A DNA stretch of 35,203 nucleotides, from assembly GCA_020627685.1 (NCBI GenBank), contig JAHDGK010000014.1:1-35203 (forward strand). The letters are read 5' to 3'. Source of the stretch: Granulosicoccus sp. GTDB lineage: Bacteria > Pseudomonadota > Gammaproteobacteria > Granulosicoccales > Granulosicoccaceae. The first letter of the stretch is position 1. The number at the start of each line of letters is the position of its first letter. The position numbers and the translations under genes are program-made. Shown here piece by piece: positions 15,902 through 23,835 of the stretch. The notes under the pieces are model-generated. The model saw only the letters and a list, made by a program, of their open reading frames with translations. It did not search any database and was not told where the DNA came from.

Positions 15902-16722
15902 GTGATGAAGATAAGTTGAATAAACTGGCGGGCATCAGCTTTTCCGATTACCCGTCTGTAAATTCAGCGTCTGAGATCGAGACGCTCGTCTGTCTTCATG
16001 GTATCGGCGGCGATGATAAAAGTTTTCTTCCGCAATCAATTGCGTTGAGCGATGAATTTCGTGTCATCTCCTGGAACATGCCGGGATATCAAAACTCGGA
16101 TGCAATAACGCCCGTGACCTTTGAGTTGCTCGCAAAAACTTTAAAGGAATGGCTTGAAACACTGAACGCTGGGCCCGTTCATCTGGTGGGGCAATCCATT
16201 GGGGGCATGATTGCCCAGGAATGTGTCCATCGCTATCCTGAACTCGTTAAGTCTTTGGTGCTTATTGCTACAACGCCAGCTTTTGGCGGTCGTGATGACA
16301 GTTTTAAAGATGCGTTTCTTAAAGCCCGTCTAAAGCCCTTGGATGAAGGCAAAAGTATGCAAACTCTGGCTGAAGAGACTGTGCCTTTGATAACCGGTTC
16401 AAAGGTCTCCGATGAATCTATCGATCATGCAGTTCGTTCAATGGCAGCGGTGCCAGTTCAGACCTATAGAGAGATCTTAAAATGCCTTGTCACGTTTAAT
16501 AGGAGGGAAAGCCTATCTAACATTACGCAACCCGTTTGCGTAATTTCGGGTAGTGAAGATAGCAATGCACCCGCGGTGACTATGAAAAAAATGGCGGAAA
16601 AACTCTCTCATAGTGAGTATCACGAGTTAGAGGGAGCCGGTCATTTGGTTAACCTTGAACTGCCCGAAGCCAGTAATGACATCATTCGTCATTTTATTAA
16701 AAAACAAATTAGCCATGACTGA
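15898..16722 (+). CDS. Alpha/beta hydrolase, possible NicD-type deformylase or ring-product hydrolase
   Basis: A 274-residue alpha/beta-hydrolase-fold protein. The oxyanion-hole region is LHGIGGDDKSF. The nucleophile elbow is GQSIGG with Ser100, an acid residue lies at Asp221 in ISGSEDSNAP, and the catalytic His249 is in EGAGHLVNLELPE. Its start overlaps the NicX-like gene by 4 bp (ATGA), so the two products are made together. In nicotinate degradation the step after NicX is NicD, an alpha/beta hydrolase of about this size that removes formate from N-formylmaleamate. That makes deformylation the first guess. Hydrolysis of another ring-opening product is equally compatible, because the family is versatile and the acid residue here is in the classical position after the seventh strand. 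It is cytosolic with no signal peptide. Confidence 0.9.
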   Translation: MSDEDKLNKLAGISFSDYPSVNSASEIETLVCLHGIGGDDKSFLPQSIALSDEFRVISWNMPGYQNSDAITPVTFELLAKTLKEWLETLNAGPVHLVGQSIGGMIAQECVHRYPELVKSLVLIATTPAFGGRDDSFKDAFLKARLKPLDEGKSMQTLAEETVPLITGSKVSDESIDHAVRSMAAVPVQTYREILKCLVTFNRRESLSNITQPVCVISGSEDSNAPAVTMKKMAEKLSHSEYHELEGAGHLVNLELPEASNDIIRHFIKKQISHD

Positions 16723-17977
16723 TATACAGACAGATCAACCCATTTTTGATGCAGAGCAGTGGGGATTAACTGATCAGCAAATTGCATTGGGCGAGCAGGC
16801 TCGTCAGTTAGGAAAGGCTAACTTTGCTCCGCGCGCTGAAGGATATGATCGCGCCGCGTCATTCCCAACTGAAAACTTTACTGACCTGCACAATGCCGGG
16901 TTACTGGGAATATGCATCCCCTCAGATCAAGGCGGTCATGGTGCAGACCTGAAAACCTATATGCTGACCGCGTCTGAAATTGGTCGTTATTGTGGGGCAA
17001 CGGCGTTAACCTTCAATATGCATGTAAGCTCTTGTCTTTGGACGGGGCCGCTGGCTGATGGCTTATCCATAGAGCCTGATGTCCGAGAAAACCTACAAGC
17101 TGGTCGTCGTCTACATTACAAACGAATCATTGATGACGGGGCGATTTACGCACAGCCTTTTTCCGAAGGTGGCGCTGCGGCTGCTGGTAAAAAGGCCTTT
17201 GGAACCACGGCTCTGCGTCAAGAGGGTGGCTGGCTGGTTAACGGTAAAAAAATATTTGCATCTTTATCGGGTCACGCGAATTACTACGGAGCACTCTGTA
17301 CCGAACTGGAAACTCCGGATTCACGACCATCACGCAGTAATACCATGTACGTTGCAATACCCGCAGATGCACCGGGTGTCAGCGTAGAGGGTGATTGGGA
17401 TCCATTGGGTATGAGGGGTACGGTGTCTCGTACGCTGATATTCAAAGATGTGTTTGTGAGTGAAGAAGCCTTGCTGATGCCTCGTGGAGTGTATTTCAGT
17501 GCCGCGAGCCAATGGCCGCATATGTTTATGACATTAACGCCTGCATACATGGGGATTGCACAAGCTGCCTATGATTTTACCGTGAGCTATTTGCGCGGCG
17601 AATTACCTGGTACTCCGCCTATTAAGCGGCGTATGTATCCCACCAAACAGCTTGCAGTCGCTCAAATGCGCATCATGCTCGAGCAGACTAAATCGCTATG
17701 GTTTCAGAGTATCAGTGAAGCTAAACCCAGCCCGGATAAAGAATCGCTGATTCGTGCCTGGTCTGCGCAATATACGGTTATGGAGAATGCGAATGAAATT
17801 GCGCAATTGGCCATTCGAACCTGTGGCGGGCAGGCCATGTTGCGTTCACTGCATCTAGAAAGGTTGTACAGAGACAGTCGCTGCGGTGCGCTGATGCTGC
17901 CGTGGACCGCTGAGCTGTGTATGGATATGATCGGTAAGGCGGCTCTTTACGAAGCGGGTGAGAGTGACGAAGAATGA
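16715..17977 (+). CDS. Acyl-CoA-dehydrogenase-like flavoprotein
   Basis: A 420-residue protein with the three-part ACAD layout. The N-terminal helical domain runs from DEQ-like LTDQQIALGEQ to about residue 130. The middle beta domain includes AQPFSEGG and GWLVNGKKIFASLSG. The C-terminal helical domain includes AIRTCGGQAMLRSLHLERLYRD. These fold around FAD and would oxidise an acyl-CoA or, in related monooxygenase branches, add oxygen. The catalytic Glu of the usual YEGT segment is not present, because the matching place reads LMLPWTAEL. I also see no Glu in the alternative helix-G position. The reaction is therefore uncertain. The start was set at ATG 16715, overlapping the hydrolase stop by 8 bp. 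An ATG 60 bp upstream would add a tail read from inside the hydrolase gene. It overlaps the ligase gene by 4 bp. Confidence 0.88.
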   Translation: MTDIQTDQPIFDAEQWGLTDQQIALGEQARQLGKANFAPRAEGYDRAASFPTENFTDLHNAGLLGICIPSDQGGHGADLKTYMLTASEIGRYCGATALTFNMHVSSCLWTGPLADGLSIEPDVRENLQAGRRLHYKRIIDDGAIYAQPFSEGGAAAAGKKAFGTTALRQEGGWLVNGKKIFASLSGHANYYGALCTELETPDSRPSRSNTMYVAIPADAPGVSVEGDWDPLGMRGTVSRTLIFKDVFVSEEALLMPRGVYFSAASQWPHMFMTLTPAYMGIAQAAYDFTVSYLRGELPGTPPIKRRMYPTKQLAVAQMRIMLEQTKSLWFQSISEAKPSPDKESLIRAWSAQYTVMENANEIAQLAIRTCGGQAMLRSLHLERLYRDSRCGALMLPWTAELCMDMIGKAALYEAGESDEE

Positions 17978-19503
17978 GCTTGTACCGGCGCCTGAAAGGA
18001 CACGCACAATTTCAACCGGAAAAAACAGCGATAGATTTTGAAGGGCAGGTTGTTAGCTACCAACAGCTTCTCCAAAGAGTTGATGAGTGCATAGCCTATT
18101 TTGATAGTGCGAATATTAAAGCGGGTGATAGAGTCGCTTTTCTTGCTCTAAATCATCCGGATATATTTGCATTCGTTTTCGCTGCATCACGGGTAGGCAT
18201 TATTTTAGTACCGTTGAATTGGCGTTTGTCAGTTGATGAATTGGACTACGTCATTCAAGACTGTAGTCCCTCACTACTCATGCATGACGCAGACTTTGCG
18301 GATACCGCGCTTAAGCTCAAAGCCAATGCGTTAACTCAAAGTGGTAGTAGTTTTATGATTCAAGCTTTAGGTGAACCGCTTATAGAGAGCACGGGAGTTA
18401 ACCGAGATGTCGGTGAAAATAGGAACGTTTCAGTAGCTGAACAAGACAATGAGCTGAGCCGGGATTTTCTAATCGTATATACCTCCGGGACGACAGGAAG
18501 ACCGAAAGGCGCGGTACTAAATCAACAGGCTATTTTGTGCGGTGCCGAGATGTCTCAGCATATGCTCGACTTGACCAGTCATGATCGTGTGCTCAATGTA
18601 TTGCCTCTGTTTCATGTTGGCGGCCTCAATATTCAGCCACTTCCAACATTGCTTTACGGTGGAACGCTGTTCTTACACACACGTTTCGATCCGGCCATGG
18701 CAGCCCGTACCATGGAGGAGCAGAAAATCACCTTAATTAATTCTGTGCCTACCGTACTGCAAGCCATTCTTGCTACCGAGGAATGGAAAACAAGTTCGTA
18801 TAGTGATTTGCGAGCTGTCAGTATTGGGTCAACCGATGTCCCTATGTCGCTCATCAATAAAGTCCGTGAAAGAGACATTGCGTTAATTCAAATATACGGC
18901 GCTACAGAAACTTCACCGGCGGCCATTTATCAGAAAATTGAACATAGCGATAAGGTGGGTTCAATAGGTAAAGCCGGGTTACTCTGCGACATACGGCTGG
19001 TTGATGAAAACGACCGAGTGGTGGAGACAGGCTGCTCCGGTGAAATTCAAGTCAAAGGCCGTAATATCTTGTCGTACTATTGGAACAACAAAGAAGCCAC
19101 CGAATCCAGCATTGATAACGGGTGGTTTAAAACCGGCGATGTCGCGCACGAAGATAATGACGGGTTTTATTGGTTTGATGATCGCGTAAAGCATGTGATT
19201 ATCTCCGGAGGGGAGAACATTTATCCGGCTGAATTAGAACGTGTCATCGGTGAGCTACCCGGTATTGAAGCCGTGTCGGTGGTGGGGCAGGCTGATCAGC
19301 GATGGGGTGAGGTACCTGTCGCTGTCATAGTCGGTAATGCAACCGAAAAAAACATCAAAGACGCGTGCACTAAAGTCGCTCGATTTAAACAGCCAAAGCA
19401 GTTATATTTTGTCGACGAATTGCCCCGAAATGCCTTAGGGAAAATACAGGTACAACGAGTAAAGGAGCTAGTGACAACACTGGCCAACGAAAGTAAACAG
19501 TAA
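17974..19503 (+). CDS. Acyl-CoA synthetase / AMP-forming CoA ligase
   Basis: A 509-residue ANL-superfamily ligase. It has the P-loop YTSGTTGRPKGAV, the ATP-binding IYGATETSP, GWFKTGDVA, the hinge region FDDRVKHVIISGGENIYPAELE, and the C-terminal catalytic Lys490 in PRNALGKIQVQR. The enzyme activates a carboxylic acid with ATP to an acyl-AMP and transfers it to CoA in the cytosol. The length and motifs fit medium-chain or aromatic acid ligases, and substrate preference cannot be read directly. Its ATG overlaps the stop of the ACAD-like gene (ATGA), so the two are translationally coupled and probably act on the same acid. The PhyH gene follows after 18 bp. In this operon the acid may come from ring opening upstream, which is inference. 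Confidence 0.93.
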   Translation: MSLYRRLKGHAQFQPEKTAIDFEGQVVSYQQLLQRVDECIAYFDSANIKAGDRVAFLALNHPDIFAFVFAASRVGIILVPLNWRLSVDELDYVIQDCSPSLLMHDADFADTALKLKANALTQSGSSFMIQALGEPLIESTGVNRDVGENRNVSVAEQDNELSRDFLIVYTSGTTGRPKGAVLNQQAILCGAEMSQHMLDLTSHDRVLNVLPLFHVGGLNIQPLPTLLYGGTLFLHTRFDPAMAARTMEEQKITLINSVPTVLQAILATEEWKTSSYSDLRAVSIGSTDVPMSLINKVRERDIALIQIYGATETSPAAIYQKIEHSDKVGSIGKAGLLCDIRLVDENDRVVETGCSGEIQVKGRNILSYYWNNKEATESSIDNGWFKTGDVAHEDNDGFYWFDDRVKHVIISGGENIYPAELERVIGELPGIEAVSVVGQADQRWGEVPVAVIVGNATEKNIKDACTKVARFKQPKQLYFVDELPRNALGKIQVQRVKELVTTLANESKQ

Positions 19504-19521
19504 GGTAAGAAAAGAAAGACC

Positions 19522-20355
19522 ATGCCGAAAGTACTGACACAAAGCCAAATACAGGAATATCAGGAGACTGGATTTTTATCTCCCATTGATGTGATGTCTG
19601 AGCACGAGGCGCTACAGTACAAAGAGCGGCTTGAAGAGGCGGAAGCCAATCATCCAGAACATATTCATGCTGAAAACCGGAACAACGCGCATTTGAGCTT
19701 TGTGTTTCTAGATGAACTCGCCCATCATCCCGTCGTACTCGATGTTGTTGAAGACCTGCTGGGTGTAGACTTTACCTTATGGGCGAGCGTACTGTTTATT
19801 AAAGAACCGAGTTCCTCATCCTATGTAAGTTGGCACCAGGATGCGACCTACATGGGGATGAACAAGAACACTTTCTTAACACCTTGGATAGCACTAAGTC
19901 CGAGTAATCTGGAAACCGGATGTATGAGCATGATTCCGGGTAGTCATCACAACCATATTGTCGATCACGAAGATACCTTTGCTGAAGACAATATCCTCAC
20001 TCGTGGTCAACGCGTGAATAATGTCGATGAATCGCAAGCGGTTCATCTCATTTTAAAACCTGGTCAAATGTCCGTACACCATTGCGAAGTAGTTCACGGC
20101 TCCCAACCGAATAAAAGCTCTCAACGGCGAATCGGTTTTGCCCTGCAGTCTTATATGCAGCACGATGTCAGGCAAACTATCGGACAGAATCAATGGATGC
20201 ATTGCCGAGGTGAGAAACGTCGGGATGATGATCTGGTTGAACTACGTCGCCCGCGTTACGATCTGGATCCGCTCAGTATGTCGGACCGGGAAGCTGCTAG
20301 TAAAAACTACGCCGATATTCTCTACAACGGTGCGAAGCAGCGCCGGCTTTATTAA
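19522..20355 (+). CDS. PhyH-family Fe(II)/2-oxoglutarate dioxygenase
   Basis: A 277-residue PhyH-type oxygenase. The iron site is formed by His105 and Asp107 in SWHQDATYM and by His192 in VHHCEVVHGSQPNKSS. Arg203 in QRRIGFALQSYM would bind the 2-oxoglutarate carboxylate. The HxD form (Asp present) indicates hydroxylation rather than halogenation. Residues ESGC-like LETGCMSMIPGSH are the standard family core. Relatives hydroxylate phytanoyl-CoA, ectoine, quaternary amines and many small molecules, and some members remove groups by hydroxylation of an adjacent carbon. It lies 18 bp after the CoA ligase gene, closing the + strand operon, and converges on the exporter gene. It may act on the ligase product or on the entry compound, and the sequence does not decide. 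Confidence 0.92.
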   Translation: MPKVLTQSQIQEYQETGFLSPIDVMSEHEALQYKERLEEAEANHPEHIHAENRNNAHLSFVFLDELAHHPVVLDVVEDLLGVDFTLWASVLFIKEPSSSSYVSWHQDATYMGMNKNTFLTPWIALSPSNLETGCMSMIPGSHHNHIVDHEDTFAEDNILTRGQRVNNVDESQAVHLILKPGQMSVHHCEVVHGSQPNKSSQRRIGFALQSYMQHDVRQTIGQNQWMHCRGEKRRDDDLVELRRPRYDLDPLSMSDREAASKNYADILYNGAKQRRLY

Positions 20356-20385
20356 ACAACCCCGGGCTTGACCAAGGAAAACAGC

Positions 20386-21216
20386 TTACGGTGACTGCCG
20401 GCTTCGTTGCAGAGTGTATAGCCCCGCGGCAACGATAATGGCGGAGCCAAGCAGGGTCCAAAAATCAGGCAGTTGATGAAACACAAAGTAGCCGTAGATG
20501 GTTCCCCAAATGATCAACGTATAGTGTATCGGCGCGACAACAGCTGCTTCAGCACATTCTAAGGCTTTGATAACCATGACTTCGGCAACGGCTGCTGTCG
20601 CTGCCATTGCGAACAGAAATATCCACTGTGTCCAGGTAGATGGAAGTTCCCAGAAAAACGGTAAGGCCAGTGAAATTAAAAGGCTGGATGTAATAGCCGT
20701 ATACGCGATGGTTGTGGCGGTATTGTCAGTATCTGCAAGAACTCGTCCGATGACCTGCCTTGTCGCGTAAAACGCCGCAGCACCGACAACCAACATGGCA
20801 GCGGGGTGAATGATCCCCATACCCGGTCGTATAACAATCAGCGCACCAATAAAACCGATAACGACTGCACTCCAGCGTCTAACACCCACTTTCTCTTTTA
20901 GAATAAGCGCCCCCGCGATGGTGAGAAAAAACGGTGCGACAAAGCTTGCTGCAACAGCATCGACCAAAGCGACATATTTAACGGCATACACAAACAGTAA
21001 ACTTGAACAAACGACCAGTACACCGCGTGTAATTTGTAACTTTGGCTGTTGGGTTCTTAGAATGCCGGGGCCCCTTAAGAACAGTAAGAGGATAAGCCCC
21101 GAAAACAGTCCCAGTTGTCTGAACCAGATGATTTGTACAGGATGGAATGAGTCGGTAAGAAATTTTGCCAGCGTATCGCCAGCGGAAAACAGAAACATCG
21201 CGCACACCATCAACAT
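20386..21216 (-). CDS. EamA/DMT-family transporter
   Basis: A 276-residue integral membrane protein with two EamA repeats, each of about five hydrophobic segments. It starts MLMVCAMFLFSAGDTLAKFL, and the second repeat starts near GIIHPAAMLVVGAAAFYATRQVIGR. DMT proteins of this size usually export amino acids or metabolites across the inner membrane. The annotated ATG falls almost at the first membrane helix. The frame stays open for another 37 codons upstream (to the stop at 21328-21330), reading a Ser/Pro-rich segment that ends VRQSNSQRG, which looks like a normal cytosolic leader. No ATG, GTG or TTG lies in that stretch, so either the short form is real or a rare start is used. It is a single gene between two opposite operons. 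Confidence 0.88.
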   Translation of the reverse strand: MLMVCAMFLFSAGDTLAKFLTDSFHPVQIIWFRQLGLFSGLILLLFLRGPGILRTQQPKLQITRGVLVVCSSLLFVYAVKYVALVDAVAASFVAPFFLTIAGALILKEKVGVRRWSAVVIGFIGALIVIRPGMGIIHPAAMLVVGAAAFYATRQVIGRVLADTDNTATTIAYTAITSSLLISLALPFFWELPSTWTQWIFLFAMAATAAVAEVMVIKALECAEAAVVAPIHYTLIIWGTIYGYFVFHQLPDFWTLLGSAIIVAAGLYTLQRSRQSP

Positions 21217-21370
21217 TATTCCGCGCTGGCTATTGGATTGCCGTACGGGCGGAACAGAGCTAATCGGGCTTGAAGGTGAAATAGGGATGGCGATTCCATC
21301 GCTTTGCTGGCGGGCTGAGAACAGAACTTAGCACAGCCGATGGTTTTCCGAGCCAACTATATTGCTATAT

Positions 21371-21386
21371 GCGTCAGCGGTGACGC
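21371..21386. repeat. Short inverted repeat upstream of the M20 gene
   Basis: GCGTCA and TGACGC form perfect 6-bp arms around GCGG. It lies in the 236-bp divergent gap between the exporter gene (-) and the M20 gene (+), about 66 bp before the M20 start. The position would suit an operator, but the arms are short and overlap a competing stem (CAGCG/CGCTG), so this is only a weak candidate. Confidence 0.25.
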
Positions 21387-21452
21387 TGTTAGCGCAAACC
21401 CCGGACAAAGACGGGTAAGCTTAGAGTCATTGTGTTTGTTCAAAGTATCCTC

Positions 21453-22613
21453 ATGAAACCCGATATCTCCCGTTTATCAGACGAACTCGTCGCCATGGTT
21501 GGCATTCCCAGTGTCAATACGTTTGGTCATGCGGACCCTGAAGTGCCTTCCGAAGAGAATATGGCCTGCTATTTTGAGACGAGGCTGCTTGAGCTCGGGC
21601 TGACTGTCGAGAGTCATGTGGTTGAAGATGGCCGTCGAAACGTTTGGGGTCGTCTTAAAGGCACGGGGGAAGGTCCTACTATCTTGCTAGCCGGGCATCT
21701 GGATACGGTCGGTGTGGTCGGTTATGAAAATCCGTTTGATGGCCATGTGAAAGACGGGCGCGTTTATGGTCGTGGCTCTTGTGATATGAAGGCCGGTCTA
21801 GCCTGCTATCTGGAAGTTGTGCGACTGCTAAAGGAATCATCGCAGCCGCTTTCCGGTGATCTTATCGTTGCTGGCATTGTTGACGAAGAACACGCCATGA
21901 TAGGTTCCGCGTACTTTGGCAGGCACGGCCCCGCAGTTGACTATGCCATCGTGGCAGAACCATCCAGCCTTAAAATTAGTCCTGTCCATAAGGGACAAGT
22001 GTGCTTGACGATAAGCACAACAGGATTGTCGGTCCACTCCAGTATGCCTGAGCTGGGTATCAACGCGATCTACCATATGAATGCACTGCTATCAGCATTG
22101 CAGATCTATGCTCACGAGTTATCGATGCGCCCAGCAGATCCCATGTGTGGCAGCCCAACGTTCAGTGTCGGTACTATCAAAGGTGGTTTAAACGTCAGTT
22201 CAGTTCCTGATTCATGCGAAATTGAAATAGATCGGCGCACCATTCCGGGCGAGAGCTACGAATCAGTGATGGGTGAGTTAACACACATATTAAATAAACT
22301 TGCAGCCGACATACCTGACTTTACCTATGCCTTATCGGAGCCGTCGCTGAATGTTCCTCCGCTCAGTACCGCTATGACATCACCCTTAGTGACGTCCATG
22401 GAAGCTGCAGTCATGGAAACCTTAGGAAAAGAGGCTGAACTCGTTCCGTTTCCCGGCTCCACTGATGCACCTAACTTAGGCGTGCCAGCTGTCATTTGCG
22501 GGGCAGGAGCGCTTGCTCAGTGTCATTCTCTCAACGAGTATGTGCCGCTGGATGAAATGGTTGCAGCGGTAGAAATCTATATTGCAACGATACACAAGCT
22601 TCAAGCTCAGTAA
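21453..22613 (+). CDS. M20-family metallopeptidase/amidohydrolase (ArgE/DapE-like)
   Basis: A 386-residue dinuclear-zinc amidohydrolase. Metal and catalytic residues are His82 and Asp84 in LAGHLDTVG, Asp111 in RGSCDMKAG, the catalytic Glu145-Glu146 pair in VDEEHA, Glu169 in VAEPSS, and a late His in AQCHSLNEYVPLDE. The dimerisation lid domain lies between, at about 177-290, with KGQVCLTI, GLSVHSSMPELGINAI and DRRTIPGE. Relatives remove acyl groups from amino acids (N-acetylornithine, N-succinyl-diaminopimelate, N-acyl amino acids). The substrate here is probably an N-acylated or amide-linked amino acid, which is inference. The start was set at ATG 21453. A GTG 21 bp upstream is possible, but the ATG gives the usual N-terminus. 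The PLP enzyme gene follows after 45 bp. Confidence 0.92.
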   Translation: MKPDISRLSDELVAMVGIPSVNTFGHADPEVPSEENMACYFETRLLELGLTVESHVVEDGRRNVWGRLKGTGEGPTILLAGHLDTVGVVGYENPFDGHVKDGRVYGRGSCDMKAGLACYLEVVRLLKESSQPLSGDLIVAGIVDEEHAMIGSAYFGRHGPAVDYAIVAEPSSLKISPVHKGQVCLTISTTGLSVHSSMPELGINAIYHMNALLSALQIYAHELSMRPADPMCGSPTFSVGTIKGGLNVSSVPDSCEIEIDRRTIPGESYESVMGELTHILNKLAADIPDFTYALSEPSLNVPPLSTAMTSPLVTSMEAAVMETLGKEAELVPFPGSTDAPNLGVPAVICGAGALAQCHSLNEYVPLDEMVAAVEIYIATIHKLQAQ

Positions 22614-22658
22614 CGCGGCATAACTTGTCAGCGTAGCTTTCAACTGGACACTTAAATT

Positions 22659-23810
22659 ATGGATTGGCGAACACGACTACTCGATGCAACCCCACAGTCT
22701 CGGCGCGATTACCGATCGTTGGCTACACCTGTGTTCAGAGGCTCAACCGTTGTTTTCGATTCACAAAGTAAGGTGAGTGATGATTGGGAGCAAGACAAGA
22801 GTGGTTACTCGTATGGTTTATACGGAACCCCCACATCGCTAGAGCTAGCTTCCCGAATTGCAAAGCTCGAACAAGCAGAGCATACCTTTATTGTTCCCGG
22901 TGGGCAGGCTGCCATTGCCCTCGTTTATTTTGCGTTTTGTAAAGCGGGCAGCCATGCCTTAGTACCGCATTCTGCTTACGGTCCGAACAAAGAAATGGCT
23001 GTGGGTTTATTGCGCGGTTTGAATATCGACGTTGAGCCCTATGATCCACTGATTGGCAGTGGCATCGCAGACCTCATCAGAGAGAATACCTCGCTGATTT
23101 GGTGTGAGAGTCCGGGTTCTGTCACCATGGAAGTTCAAGATGTGCCGGCCATCGTGACAGAGGCGCATAGACGGGGAGTGAAAGTGGCTCTGGACAATAC
23201 CTACTCAGCGGGTGTTTTCTTTGACGCGTTCGCTCACGGTATCGATGTCAGTATGCAAGCCCTTACCAAGTATATTGGCGGGCACAGCGATTTATTACTG
23301 GGTTCTGTCTCCGTCAATGACGAAGAATCTTACTCAGCCATGGGCGATGTTTATCGTCAACTTGGGCTGGCTGTTTCCCCCGATGACTGCAGTCTTGCCT
23401 TGCGTGGTTTGCAAACCTTACCTGTCAGATTGGATCAGCTGGAGCGATCAACGTTGGCAGTGGCTCAGTGGTTACAAGCTCAGGAAGCTGTCGAGAGCGT
23501 TTATCATCCGGCGTTGCCTTCCTGCCCGGGACATGAATTCTGGAAGCGAGATTTTAGCGGCTCCACCAGCGTGTTCTCATTCCTGTTTTCTGAAAATATT
23601 TCACAAGAAAGTGTGGTGACTTTTATCGAGTCTCTTTCCCTTTTTCATATTGGCTTAAGTTGGGGCGGCATCAACAGCCTGGCTGTGGTCTATCCGGATG
23701 TAGAAAGACCCGGTAAGGACTATAAGGGGCGACTGGTAAGGCTCAATATAGGACTGGAAACAACTGAAGATTTAATTAACGATTTGCAGCGGGCATTTTC
23801 TCGAATCTAG
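22659..23810 (+). CDS. Cys/Met-metabolism PLP enzyme (cystathionine beta-lyase-like)
   Basis: A 383-residue fold-type-I PLP enzyme of the Cys/Met family. It has SYGLYGTPTSLELASRIAKLEQ near the N-terminus (the partner-subunit phosphate site), Tyr108 in PHSAYGPNK stacking on the cofactor, Asp179 in ALDNTYSAG, and Lys204 in ALTKYIGGHSDLLLG forming the Schiff base. The C-terminal region SLSLFHIGLSWGGINSLAVVYP and RLVRLNIGLE is closest to MetC-type cystathionine beta-lyases. Members split or replace beta or gamma substituents of amino acids. Outside a methionine operon, and between an amidohydrolase and a 2OG oxygenase, a role in cutting a modified amino acid is plausible. It should not be assumed to serve methionine synthesis. 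The next gene begins 25 bp downstream. Confidence 0.91.
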   Translation: MDWRTRLLDATPQSRRDYRSLATPVFRGSTVVFDSQSKVSDDWEQDKSGYSYGLYGTPTSLELASRIAKLEQAEHTFIVPGGQAAIALVYFAFCKAGSHALVPHSAYGPNKEMAVGLLRGLNIDVEPYDPLIGSGIADLIRENTSLIWCESPGSVTMEVQDVPAIVTEAHRRGVKVALDNTYSAGVFFDAFAHGIDVSMQALTKYIGGHSDLLLGSVSVNDEESYSAMGDVYRQLGLAVSPDDCSLALRGLQTLPVRLDQLERSTLAVAQWLQAQEAVESVYHPALPSCPGHEFWKRDFSGSTSVFSFLFSENISQESVVTFIESLSLFHIGLSWGGINSLAVVYPDVERPGKDYKGRLVRLNIGLETTEDLINDLQRAFSRI

Positions 23811-23835
23811 GATTTCCCATGCTAGGGTTAACAAC

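Noticed and set aside
16655-16714. Longer ACAD-like protein beginning at 16655
   Set aside because: The extra 20 residues are read out of frame within the alpha/beta hydrolase gene. ATG 16715 gives a normal start.
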